From assembly GCA_001051155.2 (NCBI GenBank), contig JYIP02000010.1:496001-560000 (forward strand): a DNA stretch of 64,000 bases. The letters run 5' to 3'. The DNA is from Chrysoporthe austroafricana (lineage: Eukaryota > Ascomycota > Sordariomycetes > Diaporthales > Cryphonectriaceae). The notes under the pieces are model-generated. The model was not told the DNA's origin and did no database searches. It saw only the letters and a program-made list of their open reading frames with translations. The translations under genes and the position numbers were made by a program. This document shows, piece after piece, positions 1-11,555 of the stretch. The first letter of the stretch is position 1. Each line of letters begins with the position of its first letter.

Positions 1-287
1 TAGGTATCGTGTAGATTCATACTCCTCAGCAGGAGGGCCGTAACGTGCCCAACCAGACAAGAGAACGCCCAAATGCCACAATCTATCAACGATTAGCCGG
101 GTTCTAAAGCATGCCAACATATGTGCCAGGTACGTGTTTGAATAAAACTCAAGCACAAAGCAACACGGACTCGATATCAATAGCACCAGAAGTGACCCTT
201 CGCAACAGCAGAAGCGCATCTTATTGATTACCAATTATCACTATCAATTTCATATTCTCACATCCATTCTCTTGAGGCTGATCCAGA

Positions 288-2225
288 ATGTCCTCGATAT
301 TACTTTCGCCGGAGAAGGTTGATGATCATTCTCCAGCCCAAAATCCCGCCTGCCTCATTGATCTCGATACTGAGAATCCAATTGCTCATGCAAACGTTGG
401 TCGAACCACTGACACACGGCCTGAAGCCAGTGTCCCATTAAAACGCGGGGTTCGTTTCTGGGCAGTCATCATTGGCTTAGCTATTGCAAACTTTCTAGCC
501 TCTTTGGAGCACAGCGTAGTGGTTACTTCGGGTCCAACGATCGTAGCAGATCTGAACATGAAACAGAACTACATTTGGATCACCAATTCATTCTTTGTTT
601 GCAGGTCAGTATTAAACGCCTCAAGAAATACAAAATCTGGTTGTTCAGTGGCAAAAGACTAACTGTTCCTTCATCTCCCTGTAGCGCAGCCTTTCAGCCT
701 CTATTCGGGCAGCTATGCAACATTCTGGGACGGAGGTGGCCAATGTTGATTGTCGTCTCTTTGTTCACTTTTGGAAGCGGTATCTGCGCTGGTGCTGTCA
801 ACGGCAGCATGCTAATAGCTGGCCGAGGCATTCAAGGAGCGGGATCTGGGGGCATCATCATGATTGTAGGTCCGTTTTAAGTCTTTCTCGATTGCCACTG
901 AGTCCAGCTGACATTGTTAACTCCTAGAAATAATTCTCGGCGACTTGGTGCCACTGCGGGAGCGAGGCTACTATTTGGCTATCATATTGGCTCTCTACAC
1001 AGTCGGCCTATCCCTCGGCCCCTTCATAGGCGGCATCATTGTTGATAACACGACATGGAGATGGGTACGTCACTGATTGAAACAGAAAAGGCCTTCGGTC
1101 GCATGGCTGACCAGGAATATTCTGCGCCAGGTTTTCTACTTAAATCTCCCTATAGGAGCAGTTGCTCTCCTCACTTTGTTTCTTTCCTTACACGTCAACT
1201 ACAACAAGGAAATGACGCTGTCGGAGAAGCTCAAGAGAATTGACTGGGCTGGGAATTTCCTCTTGATGACCGGGACGGTCATCATATTATATGCCCTGAC
1301 AAATGCAGGAACCGTATATCCGTGGAGCTCGTGGCATACATTGGTGCCTCTCGTCCTAGGAGGCTTTGCCTTCGGCATCTTTGCCGCTTGGGAGACTCGC
1401 GGAATACCTACCGAAGTGCTAATACCCTCACGGCTCTTTCACCATCGCACTTCCGTGATAGTTGCCATTAACACATTCTTGCATTCTATGCTGGTCTATT
1501 GGGCACTTTATTTCCTTCCGATATACTTCCAAGCGGTGAAGCTCTTTTCGGCTGAGCGTTCTGGGGTATCTTTACTTCCGATCTCGTTGATCTGCATTCC
1601 TGGTGCAGCTATATCGGCCATGGCAGTTTCTCGATGGGGAAAGTTCAAAGCATTGCACATATTTGGATTTGCGACATTCACCCTCGGAATGGGGCTCTTC
1701 GTCATGCAGAGTGAGCGCACATCAACCGCCGAGTGGGCTACCTTCCAAAGCATAGGTGCATTCGGCGCGGGAATTGTGCTCGATACCTTGCTCCCAGCAT
1801 TTCAAGCTCCTGTGGCCGAGGCCGACCAAGCGGTAGCCACCGCGACTTGGTGCTTCATACGAACGTTCGGAAATGTTTGGGGCGTTGCCGTTCCAGCAGT
1901 CATTTTCAACAATCGGGTTGACCAGCTTGCCTCGACTGTGTCTGATGCGGTGGCGCGTCGATCGCTGCTTGGTGGCGGTGCGTACCAGCATGCCTCTGCA
2001 GCATTTGTAAATTCCTTTGCTGAATCTGTCTGTGGTGAAATTCGGACAGTATACACCCAAGGGCTAAGACTAGTGTTCGGGGTATCTGTAGCCTTCGGAG
2101 CTTTCGCATGCCTATTGGCCCTCATGGAACGAGGCGTTCCTTTGAGAAAGGAGCTGGAGACTGAATATGGACTGAACGAGCGAAAAACTAAGGAAACCTC
2201 TAGATTTACAACGGATTCAGCATAA
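288..2225 (+). CDS. MFS multidrug/toxin exporter (DHA14 type), 4 exons
   Basis: Predicted proton-coupled efflux pump of the plasma membrane, about 577 aa. Exons 288-604, 685-869, 928-1064 and 1131-2225 join in frame, and all introns are GT..AG. The joined product shows hallmarks of the 14-TM drug:H+ antiporter family: WITNSFF then SAAFQPLFGQLCN-LGRR at the first intron junction, an LVPLRERG loop, GPFIGG, and WRWVFYLNLPIG across the third intron. The N-terminal 55 residues are polar and cytosolic; hydrophobic segments follow to about residue 550. It lies head-to-tail with the alpha/beta hydrolase 533 bp downstream and close to a trans-enoyl reductase, so export of a secondary metabolite is the likely role (inference). 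Substrate cannot be told from sequence. The start is the first in-frame ATG after a CT-rich leader. Confidence 0.9.
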
Positions 2226-2758
2226 CACTTGGGGGCTAGAATGTTTTGAAACTCATCAAGCCGCCGCGACGGAGAAGTGTTACGCCGCATGCTTCAACTT
2301 GTTGCTCTCTTTATCTCACTTGACCCTACAAGCTGAATGATCATGCAGTGTAACATCGTTGGACCAAACATGCCCAGGGTGCATCTCATCTCAATGCTAC
2401 GCTGGACTGAGGGGTGTGCTGAGCCAGCCGCTGCGGTTAGCGGCATCGAGATCCCGCGAACCTGCGAATTCACTTGCATTCCCCACTCTCTATCCCTCCT
2501 TACCTGGCTCGGGGTCCTGCGAACGGCTGAAAGACAGGACCACCTTGAAACCAAACTTTTCTGTTCTTCTACATTTCGTCTACTATCCCAACGGTTCCCT
2601 ATCCAATTCAAGTCAAGCAGCAGAGACTGATAGCTGGTAGAGTCAACGCTGCGTATATCGCTGTAAGTCAGCCGAGTCCAATACTACATACAGTGGTGGG
2701 TTCGCTCGCGATATGTCAAACCACAGCTCTGACACCTCGTACTTAATAGCAACCTAAG
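2226..2758. other. Intergenic, 533 bp
   Basis: Stretch between the MFS gene and the hydrolase. Short open frames on both strands overlap each other and show no family motif or splice-supported extension. It should contain the hydrolase promoter; no clear element recognised. Confidence 0.5.
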
Positions 2759-4194
2759 ATGTATGAAAAACCGCGTCTCTCTGTATGGGAGTACTTCACG
2801 CTACTGGGTGGAGTCACTCGGATTGGTAAGAGGTTCGCCCATCATCCTCGGGGCAAGTCACCAACAGCTTCCACCACTTTGTACTGATGCTGGTGTTTCA
2901 AGGCTTTACCATGCTCCGGGCCAGTGTGTCCCACGGCTCTACCTCCTCGGCTCCCGTGCGCTTCACCTTAGCGAGGGCGCTCCTCGACAATGTGTCTCCG
3001 CGGCAAATGCAGTCAGTGACATGTTCTATGTGGCCAATCCATTGACATGATCTTTGCTAACTCTATCCTTCTCAGAGCACTGCTGCCGTCAACATTGGAT
3101 TCATACAAGGCTGTTGCAAAGCGCAAGAACTTCGCACCAGATGTCGTAGAGCTTCCTGAGGGAGGTCTAGGCTTCTGGATTGGAGACAAGAATGCGACCA
3201 CGATTATCGTGTGGCTTCACGGTACGTCAATTAATTTCTGTCCCATTTGACTCAGAGAAATGTCTGACATCACTAGGTGGCGGTTTTGCTTTGCCGGCTG
3301 CTGAAGAATACTTCAAGCTCCTCGCGGAGATCGTCTCTCACGCTGAGACCAAAGGTCTTCAAGTTGCAGCCTTCGTACCGCAATTCGGTACGAGCTCCCC
3401 GCACGCCAGTCTCAGAAATACAGCATATTAATCGAACGTTGTCTTTGCTATCTTTAGATCTCACTCCGGAAGCTGTATACCCCCGACAGTTGGAGCAGAC
3501 GGTCAACACCATCCGGTATTTGACCACAACTGCGGGCAAATCATTGTCAGAGGTACGGCACATGTGTTGCAAAGTTCCTAAATAGTCACCGTACTCACCA
3601 GCCTATCTGTAGCTTATGGTAGGGGGAGACTCTGCTGGTGGACAACTCACAGCAGCACTGTTGTTGCACCTTGCTCATCCTCATCCGTCCGTATTTAATA
3701 TCCAGAATCAGAGTCAGAAGCTGAAGGGCGCATTCTTGATATCACCATGGATCAAATTTGACCAGGACTCCCCCTCCTATGTGCGCAACGCCCAGAAGGA
3801 CTGCCTTACTGGCACCGCGCTAGCCCAATGGTCTAAAGCCTTTATGGGCACCTCTTCCAAGGATGCTTATAACACACCCATCGCTGCACCCGCTGACTGG
3901 TGGAGCAGTATCGCGACAGATAGGGTGCTGATTACTGGTGGAGAAGATGAGATTATAGTGGATGACATCCGCACTTTCGTCAGAACGCTCCAGGTATGTT
4001 CACTCTCCACACCTTACTTACGTTAGTGTCCTGCCTCATGAACCTAATAGGAACACACCCAACGCCACATTGAGGTTCTGGTTGCTCCTGGGGAACCTCA
4101 CAATGCCATTATAGAGTACCGCAGGCACGGGCTTCCTACTGAAGATTGTGCAACAAACCAGAAGCTGTTCCAGTGGATCACGGAGTCAGTGTAA
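2759..4194 (+). CDS. Alpha/beta hydrolase of the HSL/esterase type, 7 exons
   Basis: Predicted serine hydrolase (abhydrolase_3-like) of 350 aa. Exons: 2759-2825, 2903-3011, 3076-3221, 3277-3387, 3458-3552, 3613-3993 and 4051-4194; the sum is a multiple of three. Splicing rebuilds the oxyanion-hole motif HGGGF across intron 3, the segment DLTPEAVYPRQLEQ after intron 4, the nucleophile elbow GDSAGG in exon 6, an acidic TGGEDE motif for the catalytic Asp region, and PGEPHNA with the catalytic His in the last exon. All three catalytic positions are present. No signal peptide is evident. Esterases of this type are common tailoring or detoxifying enzymes in fungal metabolite clusters; its position between an exporter and a trans-enoyl reductase fits this (inference). 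Confidence 0.88.
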
Positions 4195-4415
4195 TAGAGA
4201 ATGGAATGAAATACGTAGTCAATAATTCAATACTGTCGTCCAGGCTATTAGCTGTCGCCAAACTTGGCGCCAAGAATATTTCAAGTACCTAAGACAATTC
4301 ACTCTCAGTTGCCGATCACAGCACGAGAAGAATCACCAGCGTAGCTTGTGCAACTGAGACACTATATATTCTTGTTAGAGAAAGGTATTTCTGTGTAGCT
4401 CAGGCATTCCCTTGT

Positions 4416-5525
4416 TTACAGCATAACCACAAGTTTTTTCCCACTAACAGTGCCAGACCTCAGCTGACCCAGCCCGTCCAAAATATTCTTGAATCCGTGT
4501 CCAACGACCTCCACTGGATGTGGCTTAATACGGTTGTGAGACAGTAAGTCCTGAAAGATTTTAAACAGCCGGTTTGCTGTGTTACGTCTAATAGGACTCG
4601 CTGGACGGCTGTATTCCCCGCCAAGCTCGACATGCAACCCATTGGCCTCATATGCCATTATGAACTCAGCATTAACTGCTTCACGGGTCTTCCACTCCGT
4701 TCTGCATGCCTCCAGGCACGTGTACCTTCCGCCAGGCCGCCCAAGTGCGGCATAACAACATGCCACAGAATCCTCATTTGTGATGCAGTCCAATGCGTGC
4801 CGAAGACGCCCTTTAGTGCGAGCCCGGATCTTTGGTCCAAGCTCGGGGTCTTGGTAGTTGAAAACTTCGCTTGCACCATATGACTTGACTAACCCGAAGT
4901 TTTGCGGCGAACATGTCGCTATGGGCGCATAACCAGATAAGTGCAGCATCTGAACTGCCATGGTCCCAGACGCTGTACTTCCACCGTAGACGAGTACTGG
5001 CGTTGTATGAGGTTCTGCCTGTGTGGCGCCGTTTTGATCCGGCGTGTCTTTGAGCGCCAGAGAGCTCCACAGTGCCACGCAGTTTGTAAGGAGCGCAAGG
5101 CCAAGGGTGGCAGCATCCTGAATCTGCCAGTCAGGCGGAATGATGAGGACTCTGTGCACATCGGCGAGGATGAACTCCGCGAAGCTGCCAGAAGAGGGAT
5201 TGCTAGGGTTGGATCCGTGCACAACGCCACATACAAGATCGCCAACATGAATATCCGGGCGCGTTGTAGCCAGGCTTGCGTGCATGGCAACCACAGAACC
5301 AGCGAAGTCTGAACCTATGATGGCGCCGGGTGCTGGGAATGCTGTCCCCATTTTGTAGTCGCTCGGGTTGAGAGCTACAGCTGCCGTTCTGACGAGCACG
5401 GTGTCCGGAGCCAGGTCTGGGACAGGAATATCATGAACAAGGGTGGGCTGGCCGGTGGCATCTTGAACTATAGCACATTGAGTAGTCGGAATCTGGAGAA
5501 GGTCTTGCGAAGAAATGGAATCCAT
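4416..5525 (-). CDS. Trans-acting enoyl reductase (MDR superfamily, LovC-like)
   Basis: Intronless, 369 aa from the ATG at 5525; an upstream in-frame ATG at 5567 would add 14 residues, but the 5525 site (CTACAATGG) has the better context. GroES-like N-terminal half without the zinc ligands of alcohol dehydrogenases, then the NADPH-binding motif GGSTASGT at residues 181-188, typical of stand-alone enoyl reductases that act in trans with highly reducing PKS or PKS-NRPS enzymes. Other family marks are ALNPSDYKM near residues 51-59, GSDFAG at 71-76 and GDLVCG at 95-100. It converges on the hydrolase with 221 bp between them. Such enzymes seldom occur without a PKS; none is seen here, so the partner may lie left of the window or elsewhere. 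Confidence 0.85.
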   Translation of the reverse strand: MDSISSQDLLQIPTTQCAIVQDATGQPTLVHDIPVPDLAPDTVLVRTAAVALNPSDYKMGTAFPAPGAIIGSDFAGSVVAMHASLATTRPDIHVGDLVCGVVHGSNPSNPSSGSFAEFILADVHRVLIIPPDWQIQDAATLGLALLTNCVALWSSLALKDTPDQNGATQAEPHTTPVLVYGGSTASGTMAVQMLHLSGYAPIATCSPQNFGLVKSYGASEVFNYQDPELGPKIRARTKGRLRHALDCITNEDSVACCYAALGRPGGRYTCLEACRTEWKTREAVNAEFIMAYEANGLHVELGGEYSRPASPIRRNTANRLFKIFQDLLSHNRIKPHPVEVVGHGFKNILDGLGQLRSGTVSGKKLVVML

Positions 5526-7773
5526 TGTAGCGAGCTTCAAGAATAGGAGTCGCATAGAGAAGTCCAATATATGATAGATCTCCCCCCTTACTGATAGATA
5601 TATTAGTATTATACTATTGTTGGGTACCTAGGACGGCTGTGCCCTGGGCCTACCCCATATGGTATAAATATCACTGGCTCTTCTTGAGATCAGCTAGATG
5701 CATACAACTACTACTGTTGGCAGCTCCTCGCACAACCGAAAGGTTGCAGCATCGTCAGCGCTATGCCCTGTTATCTTTGGCCCCCAAAAGTATTTGATAA
5801 ATGAACTTGGGGGCCTATTTTGCATGTTACTTCCGAGCTCATTCATCCCTGCATAATTTTTATAACCCTCTTGGGTATGGGGGCCGGTTTGAAAAAGAGT
5901 TTATATCTTTAAGGCTACCTAATATAGCGGAGTATAAGCTCCGAACTCCGTTCTTAGCCGGATTTCGTCACTGGACCGAGCCAGATAGCATACTCAAAAT
6001 TCTGGCTTATATCAAAACCCTGCAGGCGACCTTTATCACAATCGCGTACCGTCTGCGAACCTTGACTGACTACGACCACATCATTGGTCTGGACGCAGGC
6101 CCAGTGATATCACCAGAAATACAGCCACTTGATAGCAGCGCTTACCTGCAAGTGCGACAACGCCCACACAGGACCATCTCCCACACTGCCGACTTGTTCG
6201 CCGCTGCTTCCAGCGATGGCCTTGGCCCTGGCGAGCGGTCGAGGCGGTATTCGAAGATATCATGCGAGCGAACACTCCATCTGGTCGACCTTATGGCGAA
6301 ACTGACCGCTTTCCTCGGGTTTCTTCAGGTTACAGAGATCTATACCCGCTGCTGTTCTTTCGGCAGCAGCGTAGGAAGAAGCTCAAAGAGCAGCAGGGCT
6401 CAGATGGACGCTCTAGGCTCCAGCGCTGCGCGATAGAGGCTGGGACAGGCCTAGGGGATGAATGGGACGATGTATATAATGGAGAAGTGGGAGAGTGGTC
6501 GGCAATAGCTTCAACCTTTCATGCCGATGAGGAGGCAGGAGACGAGCGGGCGCCATCGGCTATTGCCCGCGCCTTGTCATGCTAGCGATGCCGGGGATAT
6601 TAGCTGAGCTGGCGACAGCGACGAGGAACACGGCCAGACAGCCCCATCTCCTTCGATGCTTTTCTTTTGTTTATTACTCTTTCTACAGCCTATTTGCGCA
6701 CGACACTGTCCTTAGGGGGCTATATTACGACATCTTCAGAGCTCGTATCTTATACGCGTTTATCGCCACTTGGATACCAGGCACAGCTCGCAAGCGGAGG
6801 CGAAGGATGGAACTATCAGGACGAAAGGCCTCAAGCCTGTCTGCCTGTCGTATATGATGGGAAAGAGCAAGAATTGGCTGGATGCAACGGACCTGTGTAG
6901 ATACAGATATACAGGCGGCCAGTCAGTAGCCCAGCGCGCCTTACAGTATACCTCTAGGGAGGTTCTCATGGTGTTTACCACATAAACAAACAAAACACGC
7001 TGCGCGCCCGATTCACTTGACCGGTCTCTGGGATGGATAAATGCGTATTGTGATGGGAAGTTCTCTCCTCTGGCTCCGCAAGCTCGCCGAGTGTCTTTCA
7101 TTTCAGTGAATAAGGCCGAACAAGTCCTTTTCGATGTGATTGCCAGATCCTGGCCTGTATGTATTTGTTGTGTGGTTTTCCGTCTACCCCCGGCAGGTTT
7201 GGTCTCCTTGCTCCTTTCTTTGCTCCTCCTCAATCCTCCCTCCCTCCCTCCCTCCCTCTCTCTTCTCACAAATTCGCCCCCATCACCCCAAGTAAACTTT
7301 TCTTTTTCTTCAACCTTGTCAGAAACTCTTAGTATCGGACAGCGCAAGAGGACCTGATTATCCAGGTGAAGTAAAGGTGGGAAAGTTTGGGAAAATCCGG
7401 GTGAAATAGCTAAAGATCTGGTTAGGATGGCTTTGGACAAAAAGTTTTGAGCAAGATTGAAGAGAATAGAGACAAACCTCTTGAGAAGGAGAAGAAAGAG
7501 AATGAGGAGGTATGTTGCCTGGACCGGTAGGTCTAAACAATGCGAGACTGGAAGAGACTAAAATTAGCATCTGCGCTGCAAAGGCTGAGAAAATTGAAAG
7601 TGGGTGGGGGTGAGACGAGCCATTTGAGGAAGGGAACAGGAAGGCCTGAAGCCTGCTTAGAAGGACTGCGAACGCAAATACAGCCACACGACGAGAACAA
7701 AGACGAGAACAGCGAGACCTGCGAACGCCAGGGCGAACGCGCAGAAACGGTTGGAGACGGAGATGCCGACTAG
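5526..7773. other. Gene-poor stretch, 2.2 kb
   Basis: AT-rich near 5570-5650, with several overlapping short frames (for example 5801-6436) that carry no recognisable domain, biased composition or splice support. A CCCT microsatellite lies at about 7235-7261. The part from 7360 to 7773 probably includes the 3' untranslated region of the microprotein gene on the minus strand. No gene called. Confidence 0.5.
7235..7261. repeat. (CCCT)n microsatellite
   Basis: Perfect or near-perfect run of CCCT units on the plus strand (GGGA on the minus). Confidence 0.8.
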
Positions 7774-8196
7774 CTAGTCGCAGCTCAATGAACAGAGCAT
7801 GCAGTTGCAATTCATATCGAGATCACGGCTCACGCCGCGTCCACCATGATGCAGCAGCGGCTGCTGATCAGGGAGGTCGGCAACGCTGGATACGTTGCCC
7901 ACCACATCCTCGCGAGACGACATCGTGGTGATGTATGGTGGTGGTGACTCTTGGTGAGAAGACGAGAAGAAAGGATTGTTGTTTGTGTTGAGAAGTTCGT
8001 CTGCTAAAAAGTCTAGGGAGTGAATGAAAGGAAAACTTATCAACCAGTGACTCAACTTTGAGAGTGGGAATGGAGGGGAAAGGAGCGGTCACTGCATACC
8101 TTGCATAGCACTGTCAATGGCAGTATTGTCGCGATCACTGCTATCAGGTGCAGTGCGGCTGGTGGCAGCAGCTTTGTCAGAGTTCTGTGGCTGCAT
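7774..8196 (-). CDS. Two-exon microprotein with Cys-rich C-terminus (111 aa)
   Basis: Not recognised as a named family. Exon 1 is 8196-8100 and ends at a GTATGC donor; exon 2 is 8012-7774 after a CCCTAG acceptor. Phases match (97 nt plus 239 nt) and the joined product is 111 aa. The N-terminus is polar and Ser/Asp-rich, the middle has a PPPY motif near residue 59, and the protein ends in a compact Cys cluster, CNCMLCSLSCD, with four Cys in the last eleven residues. That tail could be a palmitoylation or metal site (inference). No signal peptide. Reading through the intron from a later ATG at 7923 would give only 49 residues. The intact spliced frame through a 300-bp region with ordinary base composition argues that the gene is real. 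Confidence 0.6.
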
Positions 8197-8939
8197 CTTG
8201 GATTGACGTGGCTTGATAAGCTTGATAATAGATGAGGAACAGCAAGAAGGTTTGTGATGACAGGATTTCACGGCGCAGAAGTAACCTTTTATAGAGCCCA
8301 ACATGAGAACGAGTGGCACGTGAGCATGGGGGGATAGATCTTCCACGTGACCCCCATAACCAGCCTTGAATCTCTTGTTCACCAAGCAGCAGCAGAGGCT
8401 CTAGGGGGGCCTCATGATCCATTCACCCAAGTAGGGCTCAATTCAGTTATGCTTGAGTGATGAAATGTCAGATTGGGGAGGCATGTGTTACTCGTACTCA
8501 TAGGCCAAATTGAGCATGGCACTACCTAATCTGCAAGGTATGTACAATCTGTTACAATAATCTTGGCCAGGACTTGGCAGCCCCCTTTACTTTTCTGGTT
8601 TTCTCGTACTTGGAGACAATTGAATGCCATGATATATAGCCTTGTCCTCAGGGGTATCCTCATTGTGATACAGTCACTACAGTCCCCCACCCCCTCTTTG
8701 CGGCTGCATGTTCTTCTCCAGGCCTGCAACTGGCTTGTGCGAGGCACATGGCACAAGTAAAAAGGAAATATTTAGCCAGCAGCTATAGCGAATCTCGCGC
8801 CGAACTAAGTATCGGGTCAGATCCTCGACGGACGGCCATATCTCGGCTGATTGTATGTGCCAAGCTCATGGTCTCTCGCTGCTCACCTGTCCTTCTAGAA
8901 CTATCCTCCCGCCATCTGAAAGAAAAAGAAAAGAAAACG
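8197..8939. other. Intergenic, 743 bp
   Basis: Between divergently oriented genes (microprotein on minus, rhodopsin-like on plus); presumably holds both promoters. No coding frame with support. Confidence 0.5.
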
Positions 8940-10225
8940 ATGGTTGCTTGGCCAGTCGTATACCACGTTGTCCCAAGCAAGCCAGTAGTACAGAGAAACC
9001 TGATAGCTCGTTGCGCTGTGGCAGCTGTGGCATGGCTGTGTGTCATTTTGAGGATGACGGCTCGAAGACTGTCAGGTGTCCGTATAGGATCAGACGATAT
9101 TGCCGTCCTGGTCGCTGTGGCATGGTCCAGCCTATCCTCCTACACGTATAGCTTACACTAATGCCGGCAAACCAATAGACCCTGGGTTTAGGTGTCCTTA
9201 TCACAGAGGGCATGTGGAGTCACTTGAGCAGGTTGTGGACAATCTTCCCTTCCTCTTACGAGTACACCTCTCCCGAAGCTGCTCTACAAACTCGACCAAG
9301 AAAGATGGTGATCTTGCTCTGCATCTGCTAACGACCACCAGTCCATGCTTGCATACGAATTATTCGTCCCGCTTGCCGCGGTGAGCATTAAGCTCTCTGT
9401 GCTCTTCTTCTACCTCCGAGTCTTCGTGACCCCCAGCATACGTCGCGGTACCAAAGTTCTGATGCTTCTCGTTGTTCTGTGGGGACTTAGTGAGATCCTC
9501 CAGGCCTTTCCCTGGTGCCGACCATTCGCTGCAACCTACGATCCGAACTTGATGGGCGCATGCGGCAACAGAAATGTGGCTTTCTTCATCTTTCCGGTCA
9601 TCAACGCCTGTCTTGATCTGGCCATCTTGGCTTTGCCAATCCGGCCCCTATGGTCGCTAAACGCCAAGGAGGGGAAAAAGATTGGCCTGACGACCGCATT
9701 TACAGTCGGATTGTGGTGGGTAGAATCCTCTACATTCGTTCTCATAGTATTATGAGCCCCGCTGGCTGACTTGTGTGTTCGTAGGACCACTGCGGTCTCA
9801 GTCTCTCGGATCCACGCTGCTTTTCCCCCGATACCACGGGGACTACTGTCTGGCTGGACGCGCTTTCGACTCTCGAGGCGAACCTGGCGATCATCTTTGT
9901 CAGTCTCCCGATGCTAGGCCCGATCTACCGCCAACTCCGCGGCCGGACACCATCAATACGGTCGGAGAAGGAAGCGAAAGTGATGCCGTCAATACGCAAG
10001 GAGTTTGGGCAGGGGTTGGCAAGAGAAAAATTCCGACTCGACCAAGACATTACGGAATTAGAACCTGGTCCTTGGGCATCAGTCACCCTGTTGGGAAGGA
10101 GAGGGAGTGACTCTCAGCACGGTCGCTTCGAAATCATCAAATACAATGGTGCTTCCCGGTGCGAGGAACAAAGAACAGTCACTGACTACGATACTGTGGA
10201 TAACTCTGACAGCACTGGCTTTTGA
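8940..10225 (+). CDS. Rhodopsin-domain (PTH11/SAT4-like) fungal membrane protein
   Basis: Integral membrane protein with a heptahelical fungal 'rhodopsin domain'. Exon 1 begins at ATG 8940 (MVAWPVVYHVV) and carries RIGSDDIAVLVAVAW, the usual W/I-G-x-DD loop before a helix. Exons 9179-9307, 9342-9719 and 9785-10225 join cleanly in phase 0; intron 9308-9341 is very short (34 nt) but has a perfect CTGCTAAC branch site. Family marks include GLG, AVSIKLSVLFFYLRVF, a C-x-P-F-A/Y loop, FFIFPVINACLDLAILALPI, and LEANLAIIFVSLPML in the last exon, followed by a polar cytosolic tail. The exon 1-exon 2 junction is unresolved: the good-looking donor at 9146 is in phase 2 while exon 2 needs phase 0, and the phase-0 donor at 9117 is weak. 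A frameshift in exon 1 is possible. Confidence 0.75.
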
Positions 10226-10524
10226 GGCTATGGCTGCTCGACTGGTGATGAAAATCTCAAAAGGCTTTGTAGAAATGCCATGCCGCTTTCTCAAGATCCT
10301 GCCAAGCTCTCGGCAATCGAAGGCCACCGGGTCCTTCTAGACATAGAGCGAGCAGTAGCACAAGCACACCATCTAGCTGCTATAATACCAAGCACCAGTA
10401 TCGAAATTATATTCATTGGTAGTAACAAGATCCAGCACTGTTGAAGCTGTAGGGTTCTGCGATACGAGCTACGGAGAACGAGAAACGGAAGCGGGGAAAT
10501 GGCAAAACGGGTGGGGGCCAAAAA

Positions 10525-10629
10525 CGACGCCGGCCTGATTCGAACAGACGCCTCCGAAGAGAATAGATTACGTAATCTCCAAAGGAAGATTTTCTAGTCT
10601 ATCGCATTAGACCACTCTGCCACGGCGCC
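10525..10629 (-). tRNA. tRNA-Ser(AGA) with intron
   Basis: Folds on the minus strand: acceptor GGCGCCG (10629-10623) pairs with CGGCGTC at 10532-10526 allowing one G-U, discriminator G at 10525. D stem GCA/TGC, anticodon stem ATAGA/TCTAT, anticodon AGA at 10595-10593, long class-II variable arm (CTC TTCG GAG), T arm GTCTG-TTCGAAT-CAGGC. A roughly 23-nt intron starts one base 3' of the anticodon, the canonical eukaryotic position. Discriminator G and long variable arm are the serine identity features. Confidence 0.93.
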
Positions 10630-11555
10630 TTGATCTTCAATCTGGATTTTATAACATATTATATGATTTTACTAGAGGTAGGCACATCCGCATTCGCTTT
10701 CGGCACGCCTTCTGGACAGGCCTTTCATACTTGCACGGGGCTGCGTCATGCAAAATTAAACAATTTGAGTGCCTCGAGCTGATGTCGCACTTGCAGCGTT
10801 TGTGTAAATTTGAGGAGCTGCAGCCGTGCACTACCCTCTTTGATCAGTCTCGTTATTCACTACATGTCATGAGTCTAGAATGTTATAGATTCGGGTTATC
10901 TAATACAATTAACGTGGTTCTTCATAACCCAAATGTAGGCATCTCGAGGTGCTTACAGACTTCCTCAGTCCTATGTACGATGGGCTGAGAACTCCCAACG
11001 CCTCATAATCCACCTTCTAGACAATATGCATGCAAGGAGTGGCTGTGTATGTACTCCATTTTGGGTTTTCGGGCTAGTTGTGCACAATATTAGGACACAA
11101 TATCTGGAAATCCCAAAGACCATCACGGTTTTCAGAATGAGTGCTTCTGCGATTCTCTAGAAATCCACTAGAAGAAAGGATCTTGGGGTCAAAGTGCCGA
11201 GACTTCTGCGAGGGAACCGGCGAATATCTACAGAGCACTTTGTCATCGAGAAGCACAATACCAGATATCAATACTGAGCTTCTGTAAAGAGCCCTCGCAC
11301 CTTCTTCGACTATAGCAGTCACCGTAAGCGATGTCGTTCATGCCTTCGGGCTACAGCATCGAAGTCATACTTCCATCTGGAAAATGAACCTGAAATTATA
11401 GACATGCTCACCAGCACAGTACTCTTCGCACTCATGTATAAAAACTTGCGTTTCCTCACTACATCCAAGCCTATTATTCCCATCAGCACTAAGACAACCA
11501 TCTCTATCAAATCAGTACCATAACTTTGGCTTTCTAGCTCGCTACAACGATCAAA
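10630..11555. other. Intergenic, 0.9 kb upstream of the pheromone gene
   Basis: AT-rich, no supported coding frame. The 3' part is the likely promoter and leader of the pheromone gene. Confidence 0.5.
11437..11444 (+). promoter_or_regulatory. TATA-box candidate for the pheromone gene
   Basis: TATAAAAA at 11437-11444, about 112 bp before the pheromone ATG, followed by a pyrimidine-rich AT-poor leader. Position fits a highly expressed short fungal gene; not proven. Confidence 0.4.

Noticed and set aside
5801..6436. 211-codon plus-strand frame
   Set aside because: No recognisable domain, no upstream promoter-like or splice support; left as unassigned.
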